Source: Marinobacter alexandrii (lineage in GTDB: Bacteria > Bacteroidota > Bacteroidia > Cytophagales > Cyclobacteriaceae). From it: a stretch of 64,000 nucleotides of DNA. How positions within the stretch are numbered: the first letter of the stretch is position 1; each line of letters opens with the position of its first letter. Below, piece by piece: positions 1 through 7,620 of the stretch. Position numbers and translations under genes: made by a program. Location of the stretch: contig JBDWTN010000007.1 in NCBI GenBank assembly GCA_039984955.1, positions 558,001 through 622,000 of the forward strand. Reading direction: 5' to 3'. The notes beneath the pieces were generated by a model. That model did not search any database and was not told the DNA's origin. It saw nothing but the letters and a program-made list of their open reading frames with translations.

Positions 1-126
1 TCCATGCCAGTTTGGGTTATTGCATTTTCCAAATACCGATTCGTTTTTTTCATCGCTCCAATCAGGATTATATAATCTATGAGCGGCGTTGAAATGTTCT
101 TTTCTATTGATAGATACTCTTGGCAT
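1..126 (-). CDS. queD: 6-pyruvoyl-tetrahydropterin synthase / QueD family, N-terminal 42 residues (partial)
   Basis: The gene is cut by the left edge of the window. The reverse strand reads MPRVSINRKEHFNAAH at its start and ends, at base 1, inside the stretch GKCNNPNWHG. The HFNAAH segment carries the first zinc-binding histidine of the PTPS/QueD fold. The C-x6-H-G segment matches the start of the region holding the catalytic cysteine and the next zinc histidines. Members either make 6-carboxy-tetrahydropterin for queuosine synthesis (QueD) or act in pterin synthesis; the fragment is too short to choose between them. The ATG at 124-126 is the first methionine of the family-like sequence. The gene is divergent from the cysH-like gene, with about 100 bases between the two starts. 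Confidence 0.82.
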   Translation of the reverse strand, partial: MPRVSINRKEHFNAAHRLYNPDWSDEKNESVFGKCNNPNWHG

Positions 127-230
127 AAATGCGAAATTACTGGACCCTATAACAACGCTTTTAATAAAGATGTTTCCAAAGGCTATGAATTTATTTAAGC
201 GTGCGTTTGTTTTGCCTTGAACTTCACTCT

Positions 231-884
231 ATGGAAATAGTAGAAATCAGGAAAAAAATTGAGAAATATCAAAAAGAAGGTAAACGATTATTCACTACCT
301 CCTCCTTTCAAACGCATAGTATTCCAATGTTGCACATACTCAGCGAAATAGATAATTCCATCCCTGTTTATTTTATCAACACAGGGTATCTTTTTCCAGA
401 AACTGTGTCGTTTAGAGATGAAATAGCGACTCAGTTGGGATTGACAATAGTTGATTTAAAACCCAATACCCCAAAGAATATGCAACGTGAAACGAATGGC
501 AAGCTGATGTTCACCACAGATCCTGATCACTGTTGCTATTTGAACAAAACACAACCAATGGAATCAGTACTTGCTAGTCATGACGTCTGGATTAATGGCG
601 TTCGTGGTGACCAAAGTGCAGTGAGAAAGGCCATGAAAGTAGAACAGTCTGCTCCTTTTGACAGCATTCGTTTTCATCCAATGCTAGATTGGGATAATCG
701 TAAAATATTTGCTTACGCAAAGGAGCATAATCTCCCTAAACACCCTTTGGATGCAAAAGGATATATCAGCATTGGGTGCGAGCCCTGCACTAGAAAAATG
801 GATTTAGATATGCAGGAGCGAGAAGCCAGATGGTTTGGATTGAATAAAGTAGAGTGTGGACTCCACACTGATCTCGTAAAATAA
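231..884 (+). CDS. cysH: Adenylyl-sulfate / phosphoadenylyl-sulfate reductase (CysH), 4Fe-4S type
   Basis: The 217-residue cytosolic enzyme reduces APS or PAPS to sulfite using thioredoxin in assimilatory sulfate reduction. Counting from the ATG at 231, the sequence has the Cys-Cys pair (about residues 101-102, in DHCCYLNK), a second pair CEPC (183-186), and the C-terminal ECGLH with the catalytic cysteine (about 209). The CC...CxxC set is the iron-sulfur ligand pattern of the APS-reducing branch, which favours APS as substrate. An upstream in-frame ATG at 201 adds ten residues that do not look like the family, so 231 is preferred. The usual companions cysD and cysN are not in the window. The next gene follows after 35 bases on the same strand and may be co-transcribed. 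Confidence 0.88.
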   Translation: MEIVEIRKKIEKYQKEGKRLFTTSSFQTHSIPMLHILSEIDNSIPVYFINTGYLFPETVSFRDEIATQLGLTIVDLKPNTPKNMQRETNGKLMFTTDPDHCCYLNKTQPMESVLASHDVWINGVRGDQSAVRKAMKVEQSAPFDSIRFHPMLDWDNRKIFAYAKEHNLPKHPLDAKGYISIGCEPCTRKMDLDMQEREARWFGLNKVECGLHTDLVK

Positions 885-919
885 GGTTTCGCTAAGCTCA
901 ACCTGACAAATAAAAATAA

Positions 920-1840
920 ATGAAAGTACTTATCACCGGAGGAGCCGGATATATTGGAACCAAACTGGTAAAACACCTAGTTGTTCATCCAGAAATAGAG
1001 AAAATCACTGTGTATGACAACTTAAGTAAAGGTCATCACAATTTTTTTCTGGGCAAAACTTATGAGCATACCGATAAAATCCATTCTGTTCGTGGAGATA
1101 TTTTAGACACTCGCCAATTAAAAAAATTAATGAAAGATGTGGACGTTGTTGTCCATCTAGCAGCAATTGTTACCACTCCTTTTGCAAATACAGATCCTCA
1201 CTTCTACGAGCAGGTCAATCATTGGGGAACTGCAGAAGTTGTGTACTGCGCAGAGGAGTCTGATATTTCAAAGTTTATTTATTTAAGTAGTACATCTGTT
1301 TATGGAGCTAGTGAACAAATAGCTGATGAATCAACCACCCCAGCTCCATCAACCTTTTATGGGATATCAAAACTTAGAGGGGAGGAGCATGTAAACCGAT
1401 TGGCTGAAAAGAAAAACGCCATCAATATTCGAGGTGGAAATGTCTACGGTTATAGTAAATCGATGCGCTTCGATGCAGTTATTAATCGATTCATGTTTGA
1501 TGCCAATTTTGTGAATCGTATTCAAATCAATGGCAATGGCAAACAATCCAGAGCATTTATTCATGTAGATTCTTTATGTCATTCACTTGCTCAAACAGTG
1601 CTAAAAGAGGTCAAAAGTGGAACCTACAATTTGGTGGACAAGAATTTACAAATTCTTGACATTGTAGATGTACTCAAAGAAATTTACCCTTCGCTAGAAT
1701 TCATATTCACCAATCAGCACATGAATTTGCGCGAACTAAAGATTAGCCCTAAAAGTGTATTATTTGATCAAATCGAAAAATTTGAATCTAGCGAATTGAA
1801 AGCTGAGCTGGAAGAGTTCAAGCAAAGGTTTGCTTTTTAG
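920..1840 (+). CDS. NAD-dependent epimerase/dehydratase, extended SDR family
   Basis: The 306-residue protein is an extended short-chain dehydrogenase/reductase acting on nucleotide sugars or a related substrate. The N-terminus MKVLITGGAGYIG is the Rossmann NAD(P)-binding glycine motif. HLAAIV (about residues 80-85) fits the NAD-contact strand. STSVYG plus YGISK (about 124-153) supplies the Ser/Tyr-x-x-x-Lys catalytic set. The substrate cannot be told from sequence; NAD-dependent sugar epimerases of this shape are common in surface-polysaccharide pathways, but no other sugar gene lies nearby. It ends 12 bases from the end of the convergent flavin reductase gene, and no clear terminator lies between them. 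Confidence 0.82.
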   Translation: MKVLITGGAGYIGTKLVKHLVVHPEIEKITVYDNLSKGHHNFFLGKTYEHTDKIHSVRGDILDTRQLKKLMKDVDVVVHLAAIVTTPFANTDPHFYEQVNHWGTAEVVYCAEESDISKFIYLSSTSVYGASEQIADESTTPAPSTFYGISKLRGEEHVNRLAEKKNAINIRGGNVYGYSKSMRFDAVINRFMFDANFVNRIQINGNGKQSRAFIHVDSLCHSLAQTVLKEVKSGTYNLVDKNLQILDIVDVLKEIYPSLEFIFTNQHMNLRELKISPKSVLFDQIEKFESSELKAELEEFKQRFAF

Positions 1841-1852
1841 CTATTTCTATAG

Positions 1853-2737
1853 TCACTCCATCATCAAAACTTTCCAAGCGGTCTCTACTTCTCCATCATT
1901 GAGTAGATCAGCGGCTAATTTATGTAGCTCAAGCAAAATATTTTCATCATCATCAAAAGAATCGAAAATGGCTCGTACTTCAGGTTCGTTTTCAAAATCT
2001 TTTACTTCTTCTTTGGTAGGTAGTAATTCCACATTACCAAGCATTCCTAAGTGATTACCTGTGAGAACAGTACTTAAGCGGATTCTATCAGGTATTCCAT
2101 CTACCCCTATTCCAATGGTCGTCAGAGGTTTCGCTACCTCAAAAAGTGCATCTCCTTTCGCTCTAGCATACCAATTTCCACCCATTCTTGCTACTAAATC
2201 AATTTTATTCGGATCGATTCTGTCGTTTTCATCCAATACATGATCTGCAATGTGCATCAAAAGGATTTCGCAAATCACCAATTGACCAGCACCGCCTTGT
2301 TCACCCAATGACTTTACTTCAATGACTTTGCACTCCAATGAAACAGGTGCCTCTTTCACTCTAGGTGGCTTTACTCTTTCAGACTTCACTTCAGTAAATC
2401 CTGCTTTCACAAATTCATTCACCCCTTTCTCATACTCGGTACTGCTTAGCGACATCTGTTGCACTATATCATAGGAGACCACATTAACAACTACCTCCGC
2501 ATTCTCTTTCACATTCTCAAGTGTATGCTTTATGGTATTGTCACGCCCTCTTCTAGCGGGAGAAAATATCAAGATTGGAGGGTTTGCACTAAATACATTG
2601 AAAAAACTGAATGGGCTCAGATTCACGTTTCCGTTTTTGTCTACTGTGCTAGCAAATGCAATAGGTCTTGGAGCTACTGCACTTAGAAGGTGTCCATGGA
2701 GCTGCGGTACAGGTATGTCTTTTGGGTCGATTGTCAT
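1853..2737 (-). CDS. Flavin reductase family protein (FMN-binding split barrel)
   Basis: The 294-residue protein has an N-terminal flavin reductase-like domain (about residues 15-200). Typical features are SAVAPRPIAFASTVD, the following NLSPFSFFN loop and the PARRGRDNT segment, which form the FMN-binding half of the split barrel. A roughly 90-residue C-terminal extension, rich in acidic residues, has no feature I recognise. It is likely cytosolic and FMN-dependent. It lies directly downstream of fumarylacetoacetase on the same strand, separated only by a palindromic repeat. Genes of this family are often found near tyrosine-degradation genes in Bacteroidota, so a role linked to aromatic degradation is a reasonable inference, but the reaction is unknown. 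Confidence 0.78.
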   Translation of the reverse strand: MTIDPKDIPVPQLHGHLLSAVAPRPIAFASTVDKNGNVNLSPFSFFNVFSANPPILIFSPARRGRDNTIKHTLENVKENAEVVVNVVSYDIVQQMSLSSTEYEKGVNEFVKAGFTEVKSERVKPPRVKEAPVSLECKVIEVKSLGEQGGAGQLVICEILLMHIADHVLDENDRIDPNKIDLVARMGGNWYARAKGDALFEVAKPLTTIGIGVDGIPDRIRLSTVLTGNHLGMLGNVELLPTKEEVKDFENEPEVRAIFDSFDDDENILLELHKLAADLLNDGEVETAWKVLMME

Positions 2738-2752
2738 AGTTATTTCCTTATC

Positions 2753-2822
2753 GTCATCGCGAGTGTACGAAGCGATCTCATCAATAGAGAGATTGCTTCA
2801 GTCATTCTTCCTTCGCAATGAC
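2753..2822. repeat. Palindromic intergenic repeat (REP/MITE-like)
   Basis: The element is a nested imperfect palindrome. Outer arms are GTCATCGCGAG (2753-2763) and CTTCGCAATGAC (2811-2822). Inner arms are GAAGCGATCTC (2769-2779) and GAGATTGCTTC (2789-2799), with one mismatch and a nine-base loop. The pattern resembles the GTCATTGCGAG...GAAGCAATCT repeats scattered through many bacterial genomes, including Bacteroidota. It fills nearly all of the gap between the fumarylacetoacetase and flavin reductase genes, so it would be transcribed with them and could fold in the mRNA. Confidence 0.75.
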
Positions 2823-2832
2823 TTACAATAAT

Positions 2833-4110
2833 TTACTTTGCTGGCAATACTTTAGTTGATACTTCACCAAAACCAATGCGAATACCGTTCTGTTCCGCGT
2901 GCCCTCTCATGATCACCGTATCTCCATCTTGAATAAACTTCCGTTCACTTCCATCAGGCATAGCTACAGGCTTAGTTCCTTTCCAGGAGATCTCTAGCAT
3001 AGACCCAAACTGACTTGACTCTGGTCCAGAGATTGTTCCACTGCCGTACATATCTCCCGTATTGATATTACAGCCATTTACTGTTTGATGTGCCAATTGT
3101 TGCGCCATATTCCAATACATGTATTTGAAATTAGAGTTTCCTACCACCTTTTCTTCACTGCCTTCCGGCTGGATCGCTACCTCCAAATCAATATCAAAAT
3201 GCTTGTTTCCACTATATTGTAGATACGGCAACACTTTTGGTTCTTGCTTAGGTCCAGAAATTCTAAATGGCTCGAGCGCATCCAATGTCACAATCCAAGG
3301 AGAAATACATGATGCGAAGTTCTTTGCCAAGAATGGCCCAAGCGGCACATATTCCCATTTCTGTATATCTCGGGCAGACCAATCGTTGAAAAGAACCATC
3401 CCGAAAATATAATCTTCAGTTTTGTCCACAGGGATGGACTCTCCTAACTCATTTGAGCCACATGTAATAAAAGCGGTCTCTAACTCAAAGTCCAGAAGTT
3501 TACACGGCCCAAAAACTGGAGGCTCATCGTCATTCGGCTTTTGTTGCCCTTTGGGCCTGTGGATTGGAATACCAGACTCAATAATTGAGGACGATCTTCC
3601 ATGATATCCTACTGGTATATGTTTCCAATTAGGCAATAACGCATTATCAGGATCACGAAACATACAACCCACATTGAAGGCATGCTGCTCGCTGGAATAA
3701 AAATCAGTATAGTCTCCAATCTGCACAGGAAGGCACATTCGCACATGGCTTTGATCTACTAGAAGTGATCCCAACAGGTAATGACTTTTTAACTCTTCGT
3801 TTCCTTCCTGAAGTAATTCAGAAATTCGATTGCGGACAGTACGCCCCATCACTTTTCCTAATTTCAGAAAGCTATTTAATACTTCATGTTCAAATATTCC
3901 TCCTGGGAGCCCTAGCCCATCTAATAATCCATGTGTTTGCAGTCCAGCTAGGTCAACAATTTTTTCGCCAATGGCTGCTCCAGTCCTGCGTGCTCCATCC
4001 TTCTTAAATATGCCAAATGGCAAGTTCTGGATAGGAAAGTCTGAGTTTTCAGGTATCTCAACCCATGATTTAAGCTTAGGATTATTTGCTGCTATTTCCA
4101 TTTTTTCCAT
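2833..4110 (-). CDS. fahA: Fumarylacetoacetase
   Basis: The 425-residue cytosolic hydrolase carries out the last step of tyrosine and phenylalanine breakdown, splitting fumarylacetoacetate into fumarate and acetoacetate. It shows the whole family layout: an SH3-like N-terminal domain with LPFGIF, then DYTDFYSSEQHA with the catalytic histidine and a metal-site aspartate, VGYHGRSSSI, the metal-binding DFELETAF, and the C-terminal GSGTISGP. Length matches the usual 420 residues. A longer reading from 4137 adds MHICSIKSK, which is not family-like; the ATG at 4108-4110 (MEKMEIA) or 4099-4101 is more likely. It heads a probable two-gene transcript with the flavin reductase and is divergent from valS. 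Confidence 0.95.
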   Translation of the reverse strand: MEKMEIAANNPKLKSWVEIPENSDFPIQNLPFGIFKKDGARRTGAAIGEKIVDLAGLQTHGLLDGLGLPGGIFEHEVLNSFLKLGKVMGRTVRNRISELLQEGNEELKSHYLLGSLLVDQSHVRMCLPVQIGDYTDFYSSEQHAFNVGCMFRDPDNALLPNWKHIPVGYHGRSSSIIESGIPIHRPKGQQKPNDDEPPVFGPCKLLDFELETAFITCGSNELGESIPVDKTEDYIFGMVLFNDWSARDIQKWEYVPLGPFLAKNFASCISPWIVTLDALEPFRISGPKQEPKVLPYLQYSGNKHFDIDLEVAIQPEGSEEKVVGNSNFKYMYWNMAQQLAHQTVNGCNINTGDMYGSGTISGPESSQFGSMLEISWKGTKPVAMPDGSERKFIQDGDTVIMRGHAEQNGIRIGFGEVSTKVLPAK

Positions 4111-4182
4111 TTTACTTTTAATACTACAAATATGCAAGGCATAAATCCTTTAGCCAAGGGCTAAAAGAAGTGTGAGAGCAAC

Positions 4183-4190
4183 TAAATTTG
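4183..4190 (+). promoter_or_regulatory. Bacteroidota-type -7 element upstream of valS
   Basis: TAAATTTG is an exact match to the TAnnTTTG -7 consensus of Bacteroidota sigma factors and lies 36 bases before the valS start. No convincing TTG -33 element is seen at the usual spacing. An inverted repeat around 4149-4167 (ctttagcc/ggctaaaag) lies just upstream, in the place where a regulator could bind. Confidence 0.5.
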
Positions 4191-4226
4191 CAGGCTGAAA
4201 AATTTTAATAAGAAGAACAAGTTTCG

Positions 4227-6893
4227 ATGAGCATTTCCGCACAATATGACCCGACCCAAGTAGAGGACAAATGGTACCAGTACTGGATGGATCAAAACTT
4301 CTTTCACGCTACACCAAAAACCGGCAAAGAAGCTTACACCATCGTCATTCCTCCTCCAAACGTCACTGGTGTCCTGCACATGGGCCATATGCTCAACAAT
4401 ACTATTCAGGACATTCTGACGAGAAAAGCACGAATGGAAGGTAAAGAAGCTTGCTGGGTTCCTGGTACAGATCATGCATCTATTGCTACAGAAGCAAAGG
4501 TGGTGCGTATGCTACGTGAACAAGGCATCAAGAAATCAGATCTATCTAGAGATGAGTTCATGAAGCATGCCTGGGAATGGAAAGAGAAATATGGGGGTAT
4601 TATTCTAGAACAATTAAAGAAACTTGGCGCATCCTGCGACTGGGAGCGTACTGGATTCACCATGGATCCCAACTATCATGATGCGGTAATCAAACAGTTT
4701 GTAGATTTATTTAAGAAGGGCTACATCTATCGTGGCTTACGAATGGTTAATTGGGATACAGAAGCACAAACAACCATTTCCAATGAAGAGGTTATCTACA
4801 AAGAAGACGGTGAACAGGCAGTTCTTTATCATGTAAAGTATCGGATCAAAGACTCGGAGGAGTTTGTGACGATTGCTACTCAGCGACCGGAGACCATCAT
4901 GGGTGACACAGGTATTGCGGTAAATCCTAGTGATGAACGATTCAAACATTTGATCAGCAAGAAAGCATTGGTTCCTTTCATCAATCGAGAGATCCCAATT
5001 ATTGGTGATGATTATGTAGAATTGGATTTTGGTACTGGCTGTCTGAAAGTGACTCCTGCTCACGATCCCAATGACTATGAAATTGGTCAACGACACAGTC
5101 TGGATACCGTTGACACCATCAATCTGGATGGAACATTGAACGAGAAATGTGAAATCGATAAGTATGTAGGTGAAGATCGGTTCAAGGTGCGCAAGATGAT
5201 CGTAAAGGATTTAAAGGCCGCTGAAATCTTGGTGAAAGAAGAAGAGTTCATTACCAAGATTGGACGTTCGGAACGAACCAACTCTGTCGTAGAGCCGAAG
5301 CTCTCATTGCAGTGGTTCATCAAGATGAAAGACATCTCGAGAAAAGCGCACAAGGCGGTGATGGACGATGAAATCCAACTTTTTCCGGCAAAATTCAAGA
5401 ATACCTACAATCATTGGATGGAGAATGTACGTGACTGGTGTATCTCTCGCCAACTGTGGTGGGGTCAGCGTATTCCCGCATATTATTATGGTGAAGATGA
5501 AAATGATTTTGTAGTTGCGTATAACATTGATGAGGCAGTTGAAGAGGCTAGAAAGGCAACAGGAAATAGTAGTCTGGTTGCAGACGATTTAAAGCAAGAT
5601 GAAGACGTATTGGATACCTGGGCATCTTCCAACCTTTGGCCAATTGCAGTTTTTGATGGCTTCAACGATAAATGCTTCGACAAAGAAACCGGCAAGATTG
5701 ATAAGAGCAAGAACGAAGATCTAAACTTCTTCTACCCTACTCAGACGTTGGTGACCGCACCAGAAATTTTATTCTTCTGGGTGGCAAGAATGGTGATTGC
5801 GGGATATGAATACCTGGATGAAAAGCCGTTTAAGAATGTGTATTTAACAGGAATTGTTAGAGACAAGCAGCGCAGAAAGATGTCCAAGTCATTGGGGAAT
5901 TCGCCTGATCCATTAGATCTAATCAAGCAATTTGGAGCGGATGGGGTGCGAACTGGGATGTTGTTCAGTTCGCCTGCAGGAAACGACTTATTGTTTGATG
6001 AAAAGCTGGTAGAACAAGGAAGAAATTTCTCTAATAAAATCTGGAATGCTTTCCGATTGGTGAAAGGATGGGAAATCAGTGATGCATCACAACCGGCAGT
6101 GAATGTACAAGCCATCACCTGGTTTGAAAATAAGCTAAACAAGGCTCTAGCAGAACTGGAAGATCACTTCTCTAAGTTCCGTATGTCTGATGCGTTGATG
6201 ACAGCCTACAAGCTGATATGGAATGACTTCTGCAGCTGGTACCTCGAGTGGATCAAACCGGAGTATGGCCAGCCAATTGATACAAAAACACATGCAGCCA
6301 CTATTGAATTGTTTGAACGAGTATTGAAGTTGCTTCACCCATTTATGCCCTTCATCACTGAAGAATTATGGCATGAGCTGAAAGACCGTAAGGATGGCGA
6401 AGCAATCATTGTAGCTGAGTGGCCTAAACCAGAACAATTTGATGAAGATGTGTTAAAAGAGGCTGATCTCTTGTTTGAGATTACCTCTGGTATTCGAAAC
6501 ATTCGAAACTCTAAAGGCATCTCTCCTAAGGAGGTATTAGAACTAACTACAGATTCTAAAGCAATAGCTTCTATTGGTGAGTCCTTACAAAAACTGGGCA
6601 ATCTCTCAAACATTGCAAATGGCAACAAGCCAGAAAATGCATTCAGCTTTGTGATTGGTTCTGACGAATTCTTCATTCCTGCTACAGAGAATATCGACAT
6701 TGAAGCAGAGAAGAAAAAGATCGAAGAAGAACTGAACTACACCAAAGGTTTCATGAAATCTGTAGAGAAAAAACTATCCAACGAGAAATTTGTGAATGGG
6801 GCACCAGAACAAGTGGTAGCAATGGAGCGCAAGAAGCTTGCGGATGCTGAAGCGAAGATGAAGACGCTGGAAGAGAGCTTGGCGAGTCTGTGA
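4227..6893 (+). CDS. valS: Valyl-tRNA synthetase
   Basis: The 888-residue class I aminoacyl-tRNA synthetase charges tRNA-Val with valine. The HIGH motif appears as HMGH at residues 51-54 after PPPNVTG, and the KMSKS motif is at about 551-555 (RRKMSKSLGN). Between them is the CP1 editing domain, with the editing-site segment ATQRPETIMGDTG. The anticodon-binding domain follows (FMPFITEELWHELK), and the last 65 or so residues form the charged coiled coil that clamps tRNA-Val. Length and order match the bacterial enzyme. The ATG at 4227 starts a family-like N-terminus. The stop codon overlaps a GTG that begins the broken gene downstream. Confidence 0.98.
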   Translation: MSISAQYDPTQVEDKWYQYWMDQNFFHATPKTGKEAYTIVIPPPNVTGVLHMGHMLNNTIQDILTRKARMEGKEACWVPGTDHASIATEAKVVRMLREQGIKKSDLSRDEFMKHAWEWKEKYGGIILEQLKKLGASCDWERTGFTMDPNYHDAVIKQFVDLFKKGYIYRGLRMVNWDTEAQTTISNEEVIYKEDGEQAVLYHVKYRIKDSEEFVTIATQRPETIMGDTGIAVNPSDERFKHLISKKALVPFINREIPIIGDDYVELDFGTGCLKVTPAHDPNDYEIGQRHSLDTVDTINLDGTLNEKCEIDKYVGEDRFKVRKMIVKDLKAAEILVKEEEFITKIGRSERTNSVVEPKLSLQWFIKMKDISRKAHKAVMDDEIQLFPAKFKNTYNHWMENVRDWCISRQLWWGQRIPAYYYGEDENDFVVAYNIDEAVEEARKATGNSSLVADDLKQDEDVLDTWASSNLWPIAVFDGFNDKCFDKETGKIDKSKNEDLNFFYPTQTLVTAPEILFFWVARMVIAGYEYLDEKPFKNVYLTGIVRDKQRRKMSKSLGNSPDPLDLIKQFGADGVRTGMLFSSPAGNDLLFDEKLVEQGRNFSNKIWNAFRLVKGWEISDASQPAVNVQAITWFENKLNKALAELEDHFSKFRMSDALMTAYKLIWNDFCSWYLEWIKPEYGQPIDTKTHAATIELFERVLKLLHPFMPFITEELWHELKDRKDGEAIIVAEWPKPEQFDEDVLKEADLLFEITSGIRNIRNSKGISPKEVLELTTDSKAIASIGESLQKLGNLSNIANGNKPENAFSFVIGSDEFFIPATENIDIEAEKKKIEEELNYTKGFMKSVEKKLSNEKFVNGAPEQVVAMERKKLADAEAKMKTLEESLASL

Positions 6894-7305
6894 AAATTGT
6901 GAGAGCTTTTCTCTTTGCTTTAATTATTGGCTGCTTCCCAGGCTTATCCCAAGGGCAATCTGCATTATCAGATAGCACCACTCTTAATATCATTAGGATA
7001 GATGCTGTTTCAATATTCCAGGATACAGCAAAGTTTCTGTAGATGGATTATTAAGATCAAAATTGCCTGATAAATCATATGTGAAGCTGAAAATTCTTAA
7101 AGGTGAACATGTACTCTCTATCTCTAAAAATTCTCGATTAAAGAAGCAGTTTAGCAAAAATCAGCATTATTTCATCATTTTATTCAAAAAGGATTTCCCT
7201 GTAAGAAAACAAATGCTCATTGAGGTGACTCAAGAATATTATGACTCAATATCTCTTGATGGATTTTGGAATATTGCTGAACCAAGCACTAAAAAATGGT
7301 ATTGA
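6890..7305 (+). pseudogene. Small exported protein gene broken by a one-base frameshift
   Basis: From a GTG at 6890 or 6899 the first frame gives a clear signal peptide (RAFLFALIIGCFPGLSQG) and then TTLNIIRIDAVSIFQDTAKF, ending at TAG 7040-7042. The frame one base back opens at 6997 and runs to 7305. It continues with VSVDGLLRSKLPDKSYVKL and ILKGEHVLSI, which reads as the natural continuation: a strand, a binding loop and a GEH turn like those in DUF2846-type exported proteins (a weak resemblance). One lost base around 7025-7040 would explain the break. No slippery heptamer is visible, so programmed frameshifting is unlikely. It could also be a sequencing error. Restored, the protein would be about 135 residues and would follow valS directly. 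Confidence 0.6.
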
Positions 7306-7561
7306 AGCGACACATTTCGAAATTGAGGTTATTGAAAGCGAATCTGCCGAGTTTTTAGTTCCTTTCTTTTTGCAGGGCCAAAAAGAAACAAAAACCCCTT
7401 CTCAAAATCAATCCAGCCAACCCACATGCTAACACGAGATTTTGAGGAAGCTCGCTATTGCGAGCAATGGTGACTTCAATGCGTAGAGAGGAGTAGAAAA
7501 ACAGAAGAATGAAGATGCCGGCATTCGTATTTCAGCCGGTATGACATTCTTATTACGACAC
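7306..7561. repeat. Non-coding gap with three palindromic repeat remnants
   Basis: I see no gene here. Three separate palindromes are present. The first is a perfect 10-bp hairpin, TTTCTTTTTG/CAAAAAGAAA, with a six-base loop at 7363-7388, of a kind common between Bacteroidota genes. The second is a 6-bp hairpin, GCTCGC/GCGAGC, at 7450-7465 inside a longer imperfect palindrome. The third is an imperfect inverted repeat at 7507-7547 with GCCGGC/GCCGGT arms. The stretch looks like accumulated repeat elements next to a decayed gene. Confidence 0.6.
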
Positions 7562-7590
7562 AAAAAAAGCGACCCTCCTCGAGGGTCGCT
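7562..7590 (-). terminator. Rho-independent terminator of the 1648-residue cargo gene
   Basis: A perfect 10-bp stem (AGCGACCCTC at 7568-7577, GAGGGTCGCT at 7581-7590) with a three-base loop is followed on the minus strand by seven T. It lies 31 bases past the stop codon of the T9SS cargo gene. Its GCGAC-core sequence is close to the terminator at 37591-37617, which serves the other MBG cargo gene. Confidence 0.9.
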
Positions 7591-7620
7591 TGCAAAACTG
7601 CCATTAGCCTTGCTCCTTAG

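Noticed and set aside
4737-5096. Antisense reading frame in valS
   Set aside because: It overlaps a complete valyl-tRNA synthetase and shows no protein-family signal.
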